Positions 1 through 8,744 of a stretch of DNA of 64,000 bases are shown piece after piece. Source of the DNA: Porphyridium purpureum (Eukaryota; Rhodophyta; Bangiophyceae; Porphyridiales; Porphyridiaceae); the NCBI GenBank assembly GCA_008690995.1, contig VRMN01000016.1, positions 176,501 through 240,500 on the forward strand, read 5' to 3'. The position numbers and the translations under genes were made by a program. Numbering within the stretch: position 1 is the stretch's first letter; each line of letters starts with the position of its first letter. The notes below the pieces were generated by a model that saw only the letters and a program-made list of their open reading frames with translations, made no database searches and had not been told where the DNA came from.

Positions 1-870
1 GGCCTCCTTGCGCCATTTCTGCTGCGGCGCGCTCACGCGGAAGGCATCGTAAAGCAGCTGACTGGGAACAAAATCACGACTCGAAACCCGCGGTGGATCC
101 TCGTCTTGTTCATCGTTCATGGTTACAGCTTGCCTTTGAACGGTTGGCGCTGTCGTTTTGCTTCGTCGCGCACGAACACGAGCGCGGACCGGTGTTTCGG
201 ATGTGTAATGCGGAACATTACTGGCCACTGACCCGCTTGAAAACGATGACGAGTCAGCCGGGAGGGATGCATCAGTGCTATCCAAACTGTCGCCACGCTC
301 CTGGTGTGACATACCCGAGCCTGACATGAGCGCGTCCTCCAGCGGGACGGAAACCAGCGATTCTTGTTCAGTGCTGGTTGAATCGATACCCAGGCTGGGA
401 GCTGGCGGCCTTCGAGCGGGCGACCACTTTGAGGAAACTGCGCCCGCTCGGCGACGTGAGTTTTCGTCACTTTCCCGCAGATCTCGCGGACGATGCCCTG
501 TTCCAGCTGTCGCGTCTCCCCCATCCTCCTCTGCCGGACTGAGCAACAGTCCGCGCTGCTGCTTCTGCGCGGTGTACGGCGCTCGCCCGAGCATCTGCTC
601 GAGCTCGCGCACCATGCCTTCCAGCAGGCGCAGCGTCTCATTCAAGTACTCCCTACCATCCTCCCTGACGAGCCTGCTTCCTCGCCGCCGGCTCCGCGGG
701 CGCTTGGTCGAGTGCATATCCCGGACATTCACACTTTCCCACGCGCGCTTGTGCCGCGCTGCGTGCGGCGCGCCCCGGCTCGCGCGACGCGTCGCCGTCG
801 CCGGCCCCGCAGCCTCATCGCTCTCCTGCCACCGCGCCGCCGGCGACAACGACGACGACGACAACGACAT
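1..870 (-). CDS. Hypothetical protein, partial (runs off the left edge)
   Basis: One minus-strand frame stays open from a stop triplet at 907-909 to the left edge. The first ATG lies at 870-868 and gives at least 290 codons; a second in-frame ATG at 717 could be the true start. The N-terminal 130 residues are Ser/Arg/Ala-rich and probably disordered. A short amphipathic helix follows (EYLNETLRLLEGMVRELEQM, near residues 73-92), then a long Ser/Asp/Glu-rich stretch with many Ser-Pro and acidic-Ser sites. The last visible part (SSRDFVPSQLLYDAFRVSA) looks more ordered. I recognise no family. The frame is not a shadow, because the overlapping plus-strand frames here are Arg/Ser/Cys-biased and lack structure. 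The missing C-terminus may hold the defining domain. Confidence 0.55.
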   Translation of the reverse strand, partial: MSLSSSSLSPAARWQESDEAAGPATATRRASRGAPHAARHKRAWESVNVRDMHSTKRPRSRRRGSRLVREDGREYLNETLRLLEGMVRELEQMLGRAPYTAQKQQRGLLLSPAEEDGGDATAGTGHRPRDLRESDENSRRRAGAVSSKWSPARRPPAPSLGIDSTSTEQESLVSVPLEDALMSGSGMSHQERGDSLDSTDASLPADSSSFSSGSVASNVPHYTSETPVRARVRARRSKTTAPTVQRQAVTMNDEQDEDPPRVSSRDFVPSQLLYDAFRVSAPQQKWRKEA

Positions 871-1541
871 TGCTTCCCCTGTGCGCTCTGCCTCTACCAC
901 GCACCGTCAGCCACCTGCTGCTGCAGCCCGCGCATCACACACGCGCCGTTCTCCTCGAGACGCACACGCACAACTGCCCTCAACCCACTTCTCCTGCTGC
1001 TGCTGCTGCTGGTGACATTTAGCGCAGTCTCCCGCCACACCCAGTCGCCATTCGCGTAACGGCAGCCATCTCCCGCAACACACGTAACGGCTCTCTCTCA
1101 CAAACCACCCCAACCAATCACAGGCACAAACCCTCGACCTAACCCAGCTCCTAGCCTACTACACACACACACACCGATGGGTTAGATCCAGGGTTTCTGC
1201 ACATGCCCAACCCGACCGACCGGTGTGGGAAACGCCGGCTCCGATATCGAGCCGAAGTTGATGGAGTACAGTGTACAAAGGCGAGGGGTACACTGTTTCT
1301 TTGTGTTGGCGTGTGCGGGTGGGTGTACAGCAGGGGGGTTGCGAGTTGGCGGTTTGTGGTTGGCAGAAGAGGTCGAGCTGGTGGCAGAGGTTGTGGAAAG
1401 AGAGAGTGGGGGAGAAGGAGTGAATGGTAGCGTGGTGATGGTGACGGCGGTGGGGACAGATTGGTCGGCGCCGCGCAGGAAGGGAGAAGCACAGAGCGTG
1501 CGCGTGTGAGGGGGTGGGTGTTTGTGTGGGTGGTCGGCGCG
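871..1541. other. Intergenic region between divergent genes
   Basis: No convincing gene. It holds six CTG triplets at 994-1011, an (AC)7 tract near 1160-1173, and then a purine-rich plus strand leading into the sterol oxidase gene. It separates two divergently transcribed genes and probably carries both promoters. Open frames here on both strands are low-complexity Pro/Thr/His or Arg/Gly translations. Confidence 0.6.
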
Positions 1542-2369
1542 ATGATTGTGGAATTGACGGTGGTGGCCATGGTGGTCGCATCCGGGTATGTGGAGCCGAT
1601 CTGGGCGCATTTAGTGGAGCGGTACGACGAGTATACAATGGTGGTGGGCGGCATGTTTGTGTCGCTGGTCGTCGGCTACTTTGTGGGCGCCTTGCCGTAC
1701 GCAGTGCTCGACGCTCTGCGGTTGCGCGCGCTCGAAAAGTACAAGACACAGCAGAATAAGTACCCAACCGCGCGCGAGCAGCTGCGAACCGCGCTCGCGC
1801 TCATGGCCTTGTTTGTCTTCGTCATGCTGCCCATGATCGCAATGGGCGCGCCGTTTTTCAAGATGATGGGAATGCGCCGCGAGATGCCGCTTCCGCGCTG
1901 GTACGTCGTCGTGGTGCAGGTCCTGTTCTTCTTTGTCGTGGAGGATTACATGAACTATTGGTTCCACCGCTGGCTGCACACCCCATGGGCGTACAAAAAC
2001 ATTCACTCGTGGCACCACGAACACACCTCGCCGTACGGACTGACCGCAACGTTTGCACATCCGCTCGAGGTCGTGATCCTCGGCGTGCCCACCTTCACGG
2101 GGCCCTTGCTGGTCGGGCCCCACTTGCTGACCTTGTGGATCTGGCTCATGATGCGCCAGTACGAGGCTATTGATATCCACAGCGGCTACGAGTTTCCCTG
2201 GAATATCAACTCGTACTTCAAGTTCTACGCGGGGACTGAACACCATGACTACCACCACTTTATGTACTCAGGCAACTTTGCCAGCGTGTTTACCTGGTGC
2301 GACCACCTGTATCAAACAAATCTCGGGTACGCGATGTTCAAGGCAAAGAAGGAGGCCAAGCTGTCATGA
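1542..2369 (+). CDS. Sterol C4-methyl oxidase-like fatty acid hydroxylase superfamily protein
   Basis: A 275-aa integral membrane di-iron oxygenase of the sterol desaturase/fatty acid hydroxylase superfamily. It most resembles the 4-methylsterol monooxygenases (ERG25/SMO), which remove C4 methyl groups during sterol synthesis in the ER. The three His boxes are present: HRWLH (about residues 142-146), HSWHH (155-159) and HDYHH (235-239). Hydrophobic segments lie near residues 1-16, 34-54, 90-107 and 122-135, with another between boxes two and three. I chose the ATG at 1542; the frame is open to 1461 but that position is TTG and the added residues are basic and unlike the family. The C-terminus KAKKEAKLS is Lys-rich but not a canonical KKXX. 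Its stop lies only about 44 bp from the stop of the convergent downstream gene. Substrate choice within the superfamily is inferred. Confidence 0.88.
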   Translation: MIVELTVVAMVVASGYVEPIWAHLVERYDEYTMVVGGMFVSLVVGYFVGALPYAVLDALRLRALEKYKTQQNKYPTAREQLRTALALMALFVFVMLPMIAMGAPFFKMMGMRREMPLPRWYVVVVQVLFFFVVEDYMNYWFHRWLHTPWAYKNIHSWHHEHTSPYGLTATFAHPLEVVILGVPTFTGPLLVGPHLLTLWIWLMMRQYEAIDIHSGYEFPWNINSYFKFYAGTEHHDYHHFMYSGNFASVFTWCDHLYQTNLGYAMFKAKKEAKLS

Positions 2370-2412
2370 GGCTTCGTCGGTAATTTTTTTTTGCAGACGC
2401 ATTGTATTAGTA

Positions 2413-3636
2413 TTAAATCGACAAGTTCCCGGTAATGGAGACCAGCGAACGCTTGGCGTCCCGAGCGTCCACCATGAGCTGAGTGTGCACTGCCAATGCG
2501 CAGAACGACGAACTCGGCTGTACCGGGACCACTCTCCGAACTTGAATTCCACCAAACGGGGCTCCCTGGTTCGAAATACCGGCCTCCATTTGCGCGAACC
2601 CAAGCTCGGCGTGTTCAACTCGCGCAGCAACGCGGAGCTGTGCCTCACTTTCTCGGTCACGTATTGACACCACTAGCCGTCGGGACAGTTCGCAATTTTC
2701 TTGCGCTTTCGACACGCCGTTTCTTCGAGCCTCCAGCGAACCTCCCTTCAACCCAGACTCGTTTCGCCACGCGTCCGCAGAGAGATAGAGGCCTCTATTT
2801 TCGTCCTGTGGGCGCCGCTCGCTCCGTACGGTCCAGCCCTTCAGACCGGCGCGCGTGCACAACTCCCCTTGGACGCTTGTTTTCATGCCAAGCGCGGGGT
2901 GCATCAATGAAAGAGACGAGTTGAGCGTCGCCCTGGTCTTTTCGCCGCGCCCAAGATTCAGCGTGCCATGCATGCCGAACTGCTTGAAAGCTGTCTTGAG
3001 CTCCATCTTTTGCATTTCCAAATGCAGACTCCCCGCGTTCGCTTCACTGGCGTGCTCAGTAGCCTGACTGTGCCCCGAAAGCGAAACGGCGGTGGCAGCG
3101 CACTCGATAAACTGCTTCTGGTCTCCAAAAAGAAGGCGTTTGATGCTCGGATTCAGCGTCAAGGCGTTTCTTTTGAGATCCATGATCAAATTCCACTGCC
3201 ATGTGTCCTGCTGTTCTGGCCGCTCGTTGCGGCGGCGATCGCAACCAAACCATCTCACTTTCACCTTGCATGCCAGCGGTCGTGCGACTTCCAACTCTAC
3301 CTTGTTCCACGGCCTTCTAGCGGTCTGATGCGGGCCACGTGCTTCACACTCGCTGTTTATCTTGTCGCCCGTCTTGCTTTTCGTCACACGGTGCTTCACA
3401 TTGAGCGCTCCGTAAACCGTGTGCGCGAGCCCCGCCTGGCCTTGATCGCCCGGTCTTCTGCGGAACACTTGGATGTGCGTGGCGCCATCCTGAGTCCGAC
3501 AACCCAAAGCCTCCGACTCATCCAAAGGCTTTCCCGTGCGCAACTTTGGCGGGCTCCAACGCCACGAGGCGTCGCTGGACAGGATTCGAACCAGGCGTCG
3601 ATCGTTTTGGAAAGCGGCGTGTAGTGTTGTCGGCAT
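2413..3636 (-). CDS. Hypothetical protein
   Basis: A 407-aa frame starting at the ATG at 3636; the open frame continues upstream to 3717 without a better start. The protein alternates short polar and hydrophobic stretches in a way that suggests many beta strands, for example KVELEVARPLACKVKVRWFG and LHLEMQKMELKTAFKQF. It has no membrane helices and no motif I recognise. A beta-rich outer-envelope or lipid-transfer fold is possible but speculative. Its start codon overlaps that of the plus-strand gene at 3635, so one of the two starts may lie further inside. The next internal Met on this strand is at 3180. It converges with the sterol oxidase gene. Confidence 0.55.
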   Translation of the reverse strand: MPTTLHAAFQNDRRLVRILSSDASWRWSPPKLRTGKPLDESEALGCRTQDGATHIQVFRRRPGDQGQAGLAHTVYGALNVKHRVTKSKTGDKINSECEARGPHQTARRPWNKVELEVARPLACKVKVRWFGCDRRRNERPEQQDTWQWNLIMDLKRNALTLNPSIKRLLFGDQKQFIECAATAVSLSGHSQATEHASEANAGSLHLEMQKMELKTAFKQFGMHGTLNLGRGEKTRATLNSSLSLMHPALGMKTSVQGELCTRAGLKGWTVRSERRPQDENRGLYLSADAWRNESGLKGGSLEARRNGVSKAQENCELSRRLVVSIRDRESEAQLRVAARVEHAELGFAQMEAGISNQGAPFGGIQVRRVVPVQPSSSFCALAVHTQLMVDARDAKRSLVSITGNLSI

Positions 3637-4003
3637 GCAGGCACACTCGAACCAGCACGAGGACGCTTCCGATGGCTTCCTTCCGCAAGTGGAGACAGAG
3701 GAACGGCATCGGGACATTGCGCGTGCGCTAGGATCATTCAGTGGGCTGTGTCTCGAGATGCAGGCACAAAGCTACGGTGAGACATCATACGCCGCCCTCA
3801 GGTTCGCTTTGGTGCAGGAGCTGGCTGGTGCGCCTAGACGCGTTGTGACCGCGACCACTTCTCCGGGTACTCACAACCAGGAGTCCAACTCTGCAACGCT
3901 GGTGGACTCGATCGAAGCGTTTCAGCTACTTCGATTTCGGAACGAGGCGCGTAAGAGCATGGGCGCCGTGCTCAAGGCATATCCGCACACTGGTCACCAG
4001 TGA
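3635..4003 (+). CDS. Hypothetical protein, small
   Basis: A 122-aa frame, chosen from the ATG at 3635; the frame is open upstream. The protein looks helical: an acidic N-terminus, then a segment with RDIARALGSFSGLCLEMQAQ, a polar linker of about 25 residues, and a second helix with IEAFQLLRFRNEARKSMGAV. No family is recognised. It shares the palindrome gcatgc with the start of the divergent minus-strand gene, so the two coding regions touch head to head. If this start is wrong, the next Met is at 3758. It converges with the PFWLVPN gene at 4158. Confidence 0.45.
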   Translation: MQAHSNQHEDASDGFLPQVETEERHRDIARALGSFSGLCLEMQAQSYGETSYAALRFALVQELAGAPRRVVTATTSPGTHNQESNSATLVDSIEAFQLLRFRNEARKSMGAVLKAYPHTGHQ

Positions 4004-4157
4004 CCAATGTGTTGAGACGTGCTGCGGGGCGATGGGCTCGCGGCGAGTTGGGTCATGCTCCTCGTTGCTTCACACGTCTTGGTGCAGAGAGAGTATTGCC
4101 GGAGCGTGCAATATACAGAGTAAGTTTTACACTCGGAGAACCGCGGGAGCAGCCCAT

Positions 4158-4562
4158 CTACAGCGAGATGGAAACATGTTTCAGCCCTTTAGAGGACAGG
4201 CTAGAATCGCAAGATGAAAGACTAGATACCGGACTTCTGCCTGGATTGTCTTTCAGGTTGGGTACAAGCCAAAATGGCACGTCGTCGTACGGATCGAAAA
4301 AGTCACGCACAAACTCCAACGCCCCATCTGGGTCTTGGCAATCCGAGACGCAGCGGGATACGCGCAGGATATGGCATCGCTCATACGTTATGGCGCGATT
4401 CTTTCTCGTGTTCACGTGGGTCTGAGAGTCGAAAACCCCCGCCTGTCTTTGCTGCTTGATTGCTTGGATGGCCGCGGCCGTCGAGACGAATTCCTGGCCG
4501 AGGATACGCTCCTCAGTCCTGCTCTCGGCTTCCGAGCGCGCACTGTCTTTGATTTGGCTCAT
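4158..4562 (-). CDS. Small protein of the PFWL(V/I)PN pair, copy A
   Basis: A 134-aa protein starting at the ATG at 4562; the frame runs slightly further upstream without ATG. It is a paralog of the divergent gene at 5477. Shared blocks are F(V/L)xTAAA(I/V), NTRxN followed by TYE, H(I/V)xxVSxxV, PDxALE, and a near-identical PFWL(V/I)PN, followed in both by a Ser-rich tail. Copy A has a Glu-rich helical N-terminus (residues 1-25) and PFWLVPN near residues 95-101. The tail SSLSSCDSSLSSKG resembles phosphorylation-prone serine clusters. There is no signal peptide and no membrane segment. I know no family with this signature, so no function is proposed. Confidence 0.65.
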   Translation of the reverse strand: MSQIKDSARSEAESRTEERILGQEFVSTAAAIQAIKQQRQAGVFDSQTHVNTRKNRAITYERCHILRVSRCVSDCQDPDGALEFVRDFFDPYDDVPFWLVPNLKDNPGRSPVSSLSSCDSSLSSKGLKHVSISL

Positions 4563-5476
4563 TTCCTGGGATACTGCCTCTGCCACACTTGTCTCCTTTG
4601 CTGCCTAGGCAGCGCGTTCCTTCTACACAGTGCATATCGACATTCGAACTCGGATCGCGCAACCTGCGAACGCGCTCGTCCTGTCTTATAACCCCCCGCC
4701 GCTTCGCAGCAAAGTCCGCATTGACACATCACATCCTCCCATCGACAATTCTTTCTGCGCGCTGGCGCGCGCGCGCTTTCCAAGCCTTAACCGCGACTGC
4801 CGCTCTCTGCCAAGGTCATCATGCGCGCCTCATTTCCTGTTGAGGCCCCGAGCGCACATGGCCATCATTTCAGATGCTCTCATCGATGCATCCATCGGTC
4901 AAGCTCGATGCCCCCCGTGTGGGCGAAAGATTCCAACTCACCCATCACAAACACGCGGCTCGTTTCTACTTGCATATCCACCTACGCCGCCTCCGTGTCG
5001 TAGCGCCTAGTACCGACAGCAACGTGCTGGGCGGTGGCGGCTCTTCCGTGAGCCGTCTAGGCGTGTTCCACGTCAGTCTGATGAAAGGAAAGAAGCGGCA
5101 CGGTGGCGTTATGCCATTTTGTGAAGCGCGTGGGATTTCCGCCCGGTCGCACGGCGGCGCCCTGTGAGTGCGATTGTTCACCGCGTCATCGTTTCCCGCA
5201 CATACCCGTCAGCACCCTGCTGTTGATTCCAGCGTGGCGTGAGCGACGTTTCACGCGCGCATGCGTTTTCTGAGAGGTCTGGAGGCGGGATGCGCGGCTT
5301 GTGAGCTGGAGGGCGACACGGTGCGCTCCGTCACCGACCAGGCTTGGAGCATAAGAGCAGAATGGGCCAAAGCGTAATGCCGCTCGGCAACCCCACGAGG
5401 CACACGCCGAGAGCGTCGGAGCGGAAACGTGTACGCACGTTTGGGTGATGCAGCGCGACCGCCAGCAAGAGGCATC
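4563..5476. other. Intergenic region between the PFWLxPN paralogs
   Basis: About 0.9 kb between two divergently transcribed paralogs. It contains a GCGC-rich alternating stretch near 4758-4776 and no frame with recognisable protein features. It probably carries both promoters. The arrangement suggests an inverted duplication that left the two copies head to head. Confidence 0.55.
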
Positions 5477-5947
5477 ATGGAAGGATACTCCCACATTGAA
5501 GACCCGCGAAGGCCGCAACACCTGGCGTACTTTGATCAAAATGCACAGGCATACAGCAACTTTCTTGCAACCGCAGCGGCTGTGGAGTCCTACAATGTCC
5601 GAAGGGCTGAGCGGGCTGCCACGCCGACGGACCTCGTGACCAACGCGAACACGCGCATTAATGGGGGGACGACGTACGAGCCTGATCACGTCGTGGAAGT
5701 ATCTGATCGTGTGTTCACGGAAGAAAAGCCCGACGAGGCTCTCGAGCAGATTGCTAATTCCTTGGACACCGACGAGCAGCTACCCTTCTGGCTTATCCCA
5801 AATGCTGCCGAGAGCAGTGGCGACGACGCAAAGGCGGGGCAAGTTTCTCACGCAGTCAGTCTGGAAAAATGCTACTCCAGTTCTTCGTCAAGTCTGGATG
5901 GCTCGGATATCGCACACGAGAAATCGGTCCGTTTGCTTCTTGAATAG
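5477..5947 (+). CDS. Small protein of the PFWL(V/I)PN pair, copy B
   Basis: A 156-aa paralog of the minus-strand gene ending at 4158. The ATG at 5477 gives MEGYSHIEDPRR. The core aligns without large gaps: FLATAAAVES (about residues 29-38), NTRINGGTTYEPDHVVEVSD, KPDEALEQI, and LPFWLIPN (near 104-111). A polar linker and a run of serines (SSSSSLDGSD) follow, ending in VRLLLE. The aromatic PFWL(I/V)PN element is the best-conserved part and may be a short docking motif or a buried strand. The Ser runs in both tails suggest shared regulation by phosphorylation. No known family is recognised and the protein lacks targeting signals. Confidence 0.68.
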   Translation: MEGYSHIEDPRRPQHLAYFDQNAQAYSNFLATAAAVESYNVRRAERAATPTDLVTNANTRINGGTTYEPDHVVEVSDRVFTEEKPDEALEQIANSLDTDEQLPFWLIPNAAESSGDDAKAGQVSHAVSLEKCYSSSSSSLDGSDIAHEKSVRLLLE

Positions 5948-6169
5948 TATAGACCGCACCATTTGCGTTGGTGGCGTCTCTCCAAAATCTACCTTGTGAT
6001 TCCCCGCATAGGTCGTGTAAATGGTTCAAAGTGCATATACGCAGTGATTATTCACATCCTTTCCTCACCGTTTCGCACTTCTTACAAACAGCGCGCAAAC
6101 GCAATTTGGGGCCAGAGTGGTCCTGAGCTCGCGCGTTCATGGTCGATGTGGCTGTGCCTAAATTGCACC

Positions 6170-8212
6170 TCATCGCCCGCGACGACGCCCACGACGTGCA
6201 CCTCCGCCTCTTCTAAAGTGCTGCCGTTTAGACTGGACAGCATTAGCACTCTTCAGATCCAAACGGGCTTGCCTCTCGGCCGAGGTCGGCACATTGTTGC
6301 GGACTCGCAGCTCATCCAGTTTCGGCTCGAGCAGCTTTTCCTTGGTCAGACGATTCATGAATTCAAAAAACGTCAGCTGCTCGCCGTCTGCGGCGTCAAA
6401 GGTCGGTTCTGAGTCACCAGCACTGGCCATGCGACGAAGCATGCGTGCGCGGCGCACAAGGATTGGGTCACGCATATCAAGAATTTCCAAGAGCGGAGTC
6501 GGCTGGTTCCATATTCCTGCACCGCCTGGCTCCCACCGGTGAATATTTCGACTTTCAGTTTTCAGCTGAGTTCGGATTCTGGGAAGAAGGAAGCTGCTTG
6601 TGCCCAGAATATTGTGGATGTCGTCAGGGTCTTCGATACACAGCCTGAAAATATCCCTGGCTGACACAGAGACAGACTCGGTCTTGTCAAAGTACTGACC
6701 GTTGGGTCCCAGCACAGAAATCCCCACAAATGCATAGTTGAACATGTGACCAAAAAAATCGAAAAAGGTATGCAACAAGAGGCCCAGATTGGGTTTCGAC
6801 CAGCGGGGAAAGTTGTCTGTGAAACGCTGTATATGCGAAACTGCCATCAGCACAAGTGCGTATGAGCTCAGGCCACCTGTATACACCTCATGGAACTTGC
6901 GCTGTCGCATATAGCATTTGAGTACAAAAAGCAGCGGTTGTAGCGGCGGATATCGGTCTAAGAAATACAGAATTCGAAACACATTCTGCAGCGCCTGCGT
7001 CGATCCAAATGAAATGTCACACGGAATATCAGGAAGGCCATCTCTGCCGCGAAAGAGCAGCTTTACAATGGGCACGCGCGCCCCTAGCAGCAAGTCGCAG
7101 CGTCGAATGTGCTCGGCATCCGCTCTGAAAAGACTGCCTAGCCTGGTCAGGGCCGACTTGATTGCTACCTTTTTGGGAAGATTCACGACACAGAGGTCCA
7201 CGTCGCTCTCTGGAAGATACAAGTTTGTTGCAAAGGAGCCATACGGATACACCATCGCATTCGGGAAAACACTGCCGACATGCTCTTTCACTCGATCAAT
7301 CACGGCATCGCGCGCGAGCCATTCGTTGTACCTTGGCTGCAGGAACTCATACAGCGCGAGGATTTCGTGATGCAGAGCCTCGTGCCTGTCGCCGGAACCC
7401 AACACTTTCTTGGCCGTGTGCTCATCTTGGAGCCAGTATGGCAACGAATCTGGTCCAAGTTCGATGTTTTCTTGGCTCGGGGTGGTCTTCCGTTGTTCAT
7501 CATCCTTCTCGCTCAGCTCATCCGAGCCGTTCAAGGCCAAGAACTCAGCACCTTCAAAGTCAATCGCAGTCCGCGACTCTCTCTCGCGCGCGCGAACTTG
7601 CGACGTCAGCAACTGCTTGAAAAGTTTCTGGTGTTCGCCGGGCACCGTTTCTGCTGCGATTGTATCTTCAACCTCAATGTCATTCTTGGGAAACCGCACC
7701 GTTCCCGAATCAAGAACAAGTTGCGCGCTACGAGCCTTCTTCTGCACCGACTGCAGCATATCTTTCTTCCACTCATCATCTTCCGATACATCTTCGTCGT
7801 CCGACACGATCAGAAATTCTTCTACGTCTTCGTCCTCGGTGCCAACGTAGGACGGACCAAAACGATTTAGACGTGCTTCTAGTTTAGCTCGGTTGCTCTG
7901 CTCATCACTGGAAGAAGTAGAGTAAGACAAGCGCTTTGCCAAGCGCGCGCACACGTCCTCCTGGATCTCTCCAGGCTCAGCCTCGGTTGTATCAGCCTCA
8001 TACGTTCTGTCGAGCTTCTTGCCCTTTTTCCTCTTCTTTTCCCTCTTATTCTTCTGCTTCTTTTCCTTTCTGGTCTTCTTGCTGGGCGCTTTCTCAACGC
8101 CGGCGCTCGCCACTTTCAGCGAGTTTTTTGGCGCACGCGATGAGCTCCTCTCATCGTCGCGCGTGCGTTCCATGCTCGCTTTCTCTTTTCGTTTCAGCCC
8201 ACTTTTCGCCAT
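6170..8212 (-). CDS. Non-canonical poly(A) polymerase, Trf4/5 (TENT4) type
   Basis: A 680-aa nucleotidyltransferase of the Trf4/5-PAPD5/7 class, which adds short oligo(A) tails to nuclear RNAs in the TRAMP complex and so feeds them to the exosome. The order is: Lys-rich nuclear-type N-terminus (residues 40-66), acidic region (70-245), catalytic domain from about 275, and a Lys/Arg/Gly tail (655-680). The polymerase signature is complete: GS at 325-326, the DVD pair at 337/339 and the third Asp in DIPCDISFG (Asp399). The central/PAP-associated region includes LLLHTFFDFFGHMFNYAFVG (478-497). The C-terminal RRGGGARRGRRRGR is RGG-like and may bind RNA. An Mtr4 helicase, its usual TRAMP partner, is encoded at 15357-18557. 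Confidence 0.93.
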   Translation of the reverse strand: MAKSGLKRKEKASMERTRDDERSSSRAPKNSLKVASAGVEKAPSKKTRKEKKQKNKREKKRKKGKKLDRTYEADTTEAEPGEIQEDVCARLAKRLSYSTSSSDEQSNRAKLEARLNRFGPSYVGTEDEDVEEFLIVSDDEDVSEDDEWKKDMLQSVQKKARSAQLVLDSGTVRFPKNDIEVEDTIAAETVPGEHQKLFKQLLTSQVRARERESRTAIDFEGAEFLALNGSDELSEKDDEQRKTTPSQENIELGPDSLPYWLQDEHTAKKVLGSGDRHEALHHEILALYEFLQPRYNEWLARDAVIDRVKEHVGSVFPNAMVYPYGSFATNLYLPESDVDLCVVNLPKKVAIKSALTRLGSLFRADAEHIRRCDLLLGARVPIVKLLFRGRDGLPDIPCDISFGSTQALQNVFRILYFLDRYPPLQPLLFVLKCYMRQRKFHEVYTGGLSSYALVLMAVSHIQRFTDNFPRWSKPNLGLLLHTFFDFFGHMFNYAFVGISVLGPNGQYFDKTESVSVSARDIFRLCIEDPDDIHNILGTSSFLLPRIRTQLKTESRNIHRWEPGGAGIWNQPTPLLEILDMRDPILVRRARMLRRMASAGDSEPTFDAADGEQLTFFEFMNRLTKEKLLEPKLDELRVRNNVPTSAERQARLDLKSANAVQSKRQHFRRGGGARRGRRRGR

Positions 8213-8744
8213 AAAAGTTCGAGCCGTTCAACCTGTTCGAGCAGCGGCCTCGCTACGCCACGCGACGCTGGAGCACGGAATTCAGGCGTTCGTTTGCCGA
8301 GTCGTCTCTCATGCCAAAGACCCCACCGTTGTATCTGTGTCTCTCGAAACGCATCGCGCCTTCCAAACGTTCGCACGTGCCCGACGCGCGCGCCACGCCG
8401 AAATCCAGTCCGAATGTAATTTGCAAGCGAATTTCTTCGACATTATTTATCGTGTTATGTTCTGCGTTTTATAACTGGTTAATTAAATAGTATAATCGTA
8501 AATATTGCGTTAAATAAGCGCGACGTGTTTTTTCTTGTCGGTGTGGCGCGTGCGGGGCGAGTGAAGGCGGGCGTGGTGTGACGTGCAGCGATCGCGTCTA
8601 CACCTCATGATTGCAGCGGCGTGGACAGCGAGTTTTGATGTGAAGTGGGCCAGACGCGCGCCAAACTGCCTGAAGAAAGATCGGTCTCTGCGTCGGTGTG
8701 CGGTTCCGCAGCGTAGCACCAAGGGAACCCGGTTGAGAATCAGG
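8213..8744. promoter_or_regulatory. Shared upstream region of Trf4 (-) and the M16C protease (+)
   Basis: These 532 bp separate two divergent start codons. An AT-rich island near 8459-8518, with taattaaatag and attgcgttaaataag, stands out from the GC-rich surroundings and is the likeliest core-promoter or nucleosome-free segment. No exact TATA box position is claimed. Confidence 0.4.

Noticed and set aside
275-1059. Two plus-strand open frames of 246 and 188 codons
   Set aside because: They are Arg/Ser/Cys-biased, overlap each other and are antisense to the better minus-strand gene.
1461-1541. Longer N-terminus of the sterol oxidase from 1461
   Set aside because: The codon at 1461 is TTG and the added residues are basic and unlike the family; ATG at 1542 is preferred.
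3582-3592. Minus-strand GGTTCGAATCC suggesting a tRNA
   Set aside because: T-stem pairing fails and no A box is present; the stretch lies inside the coding region of the minus-strand hypothetical gene.
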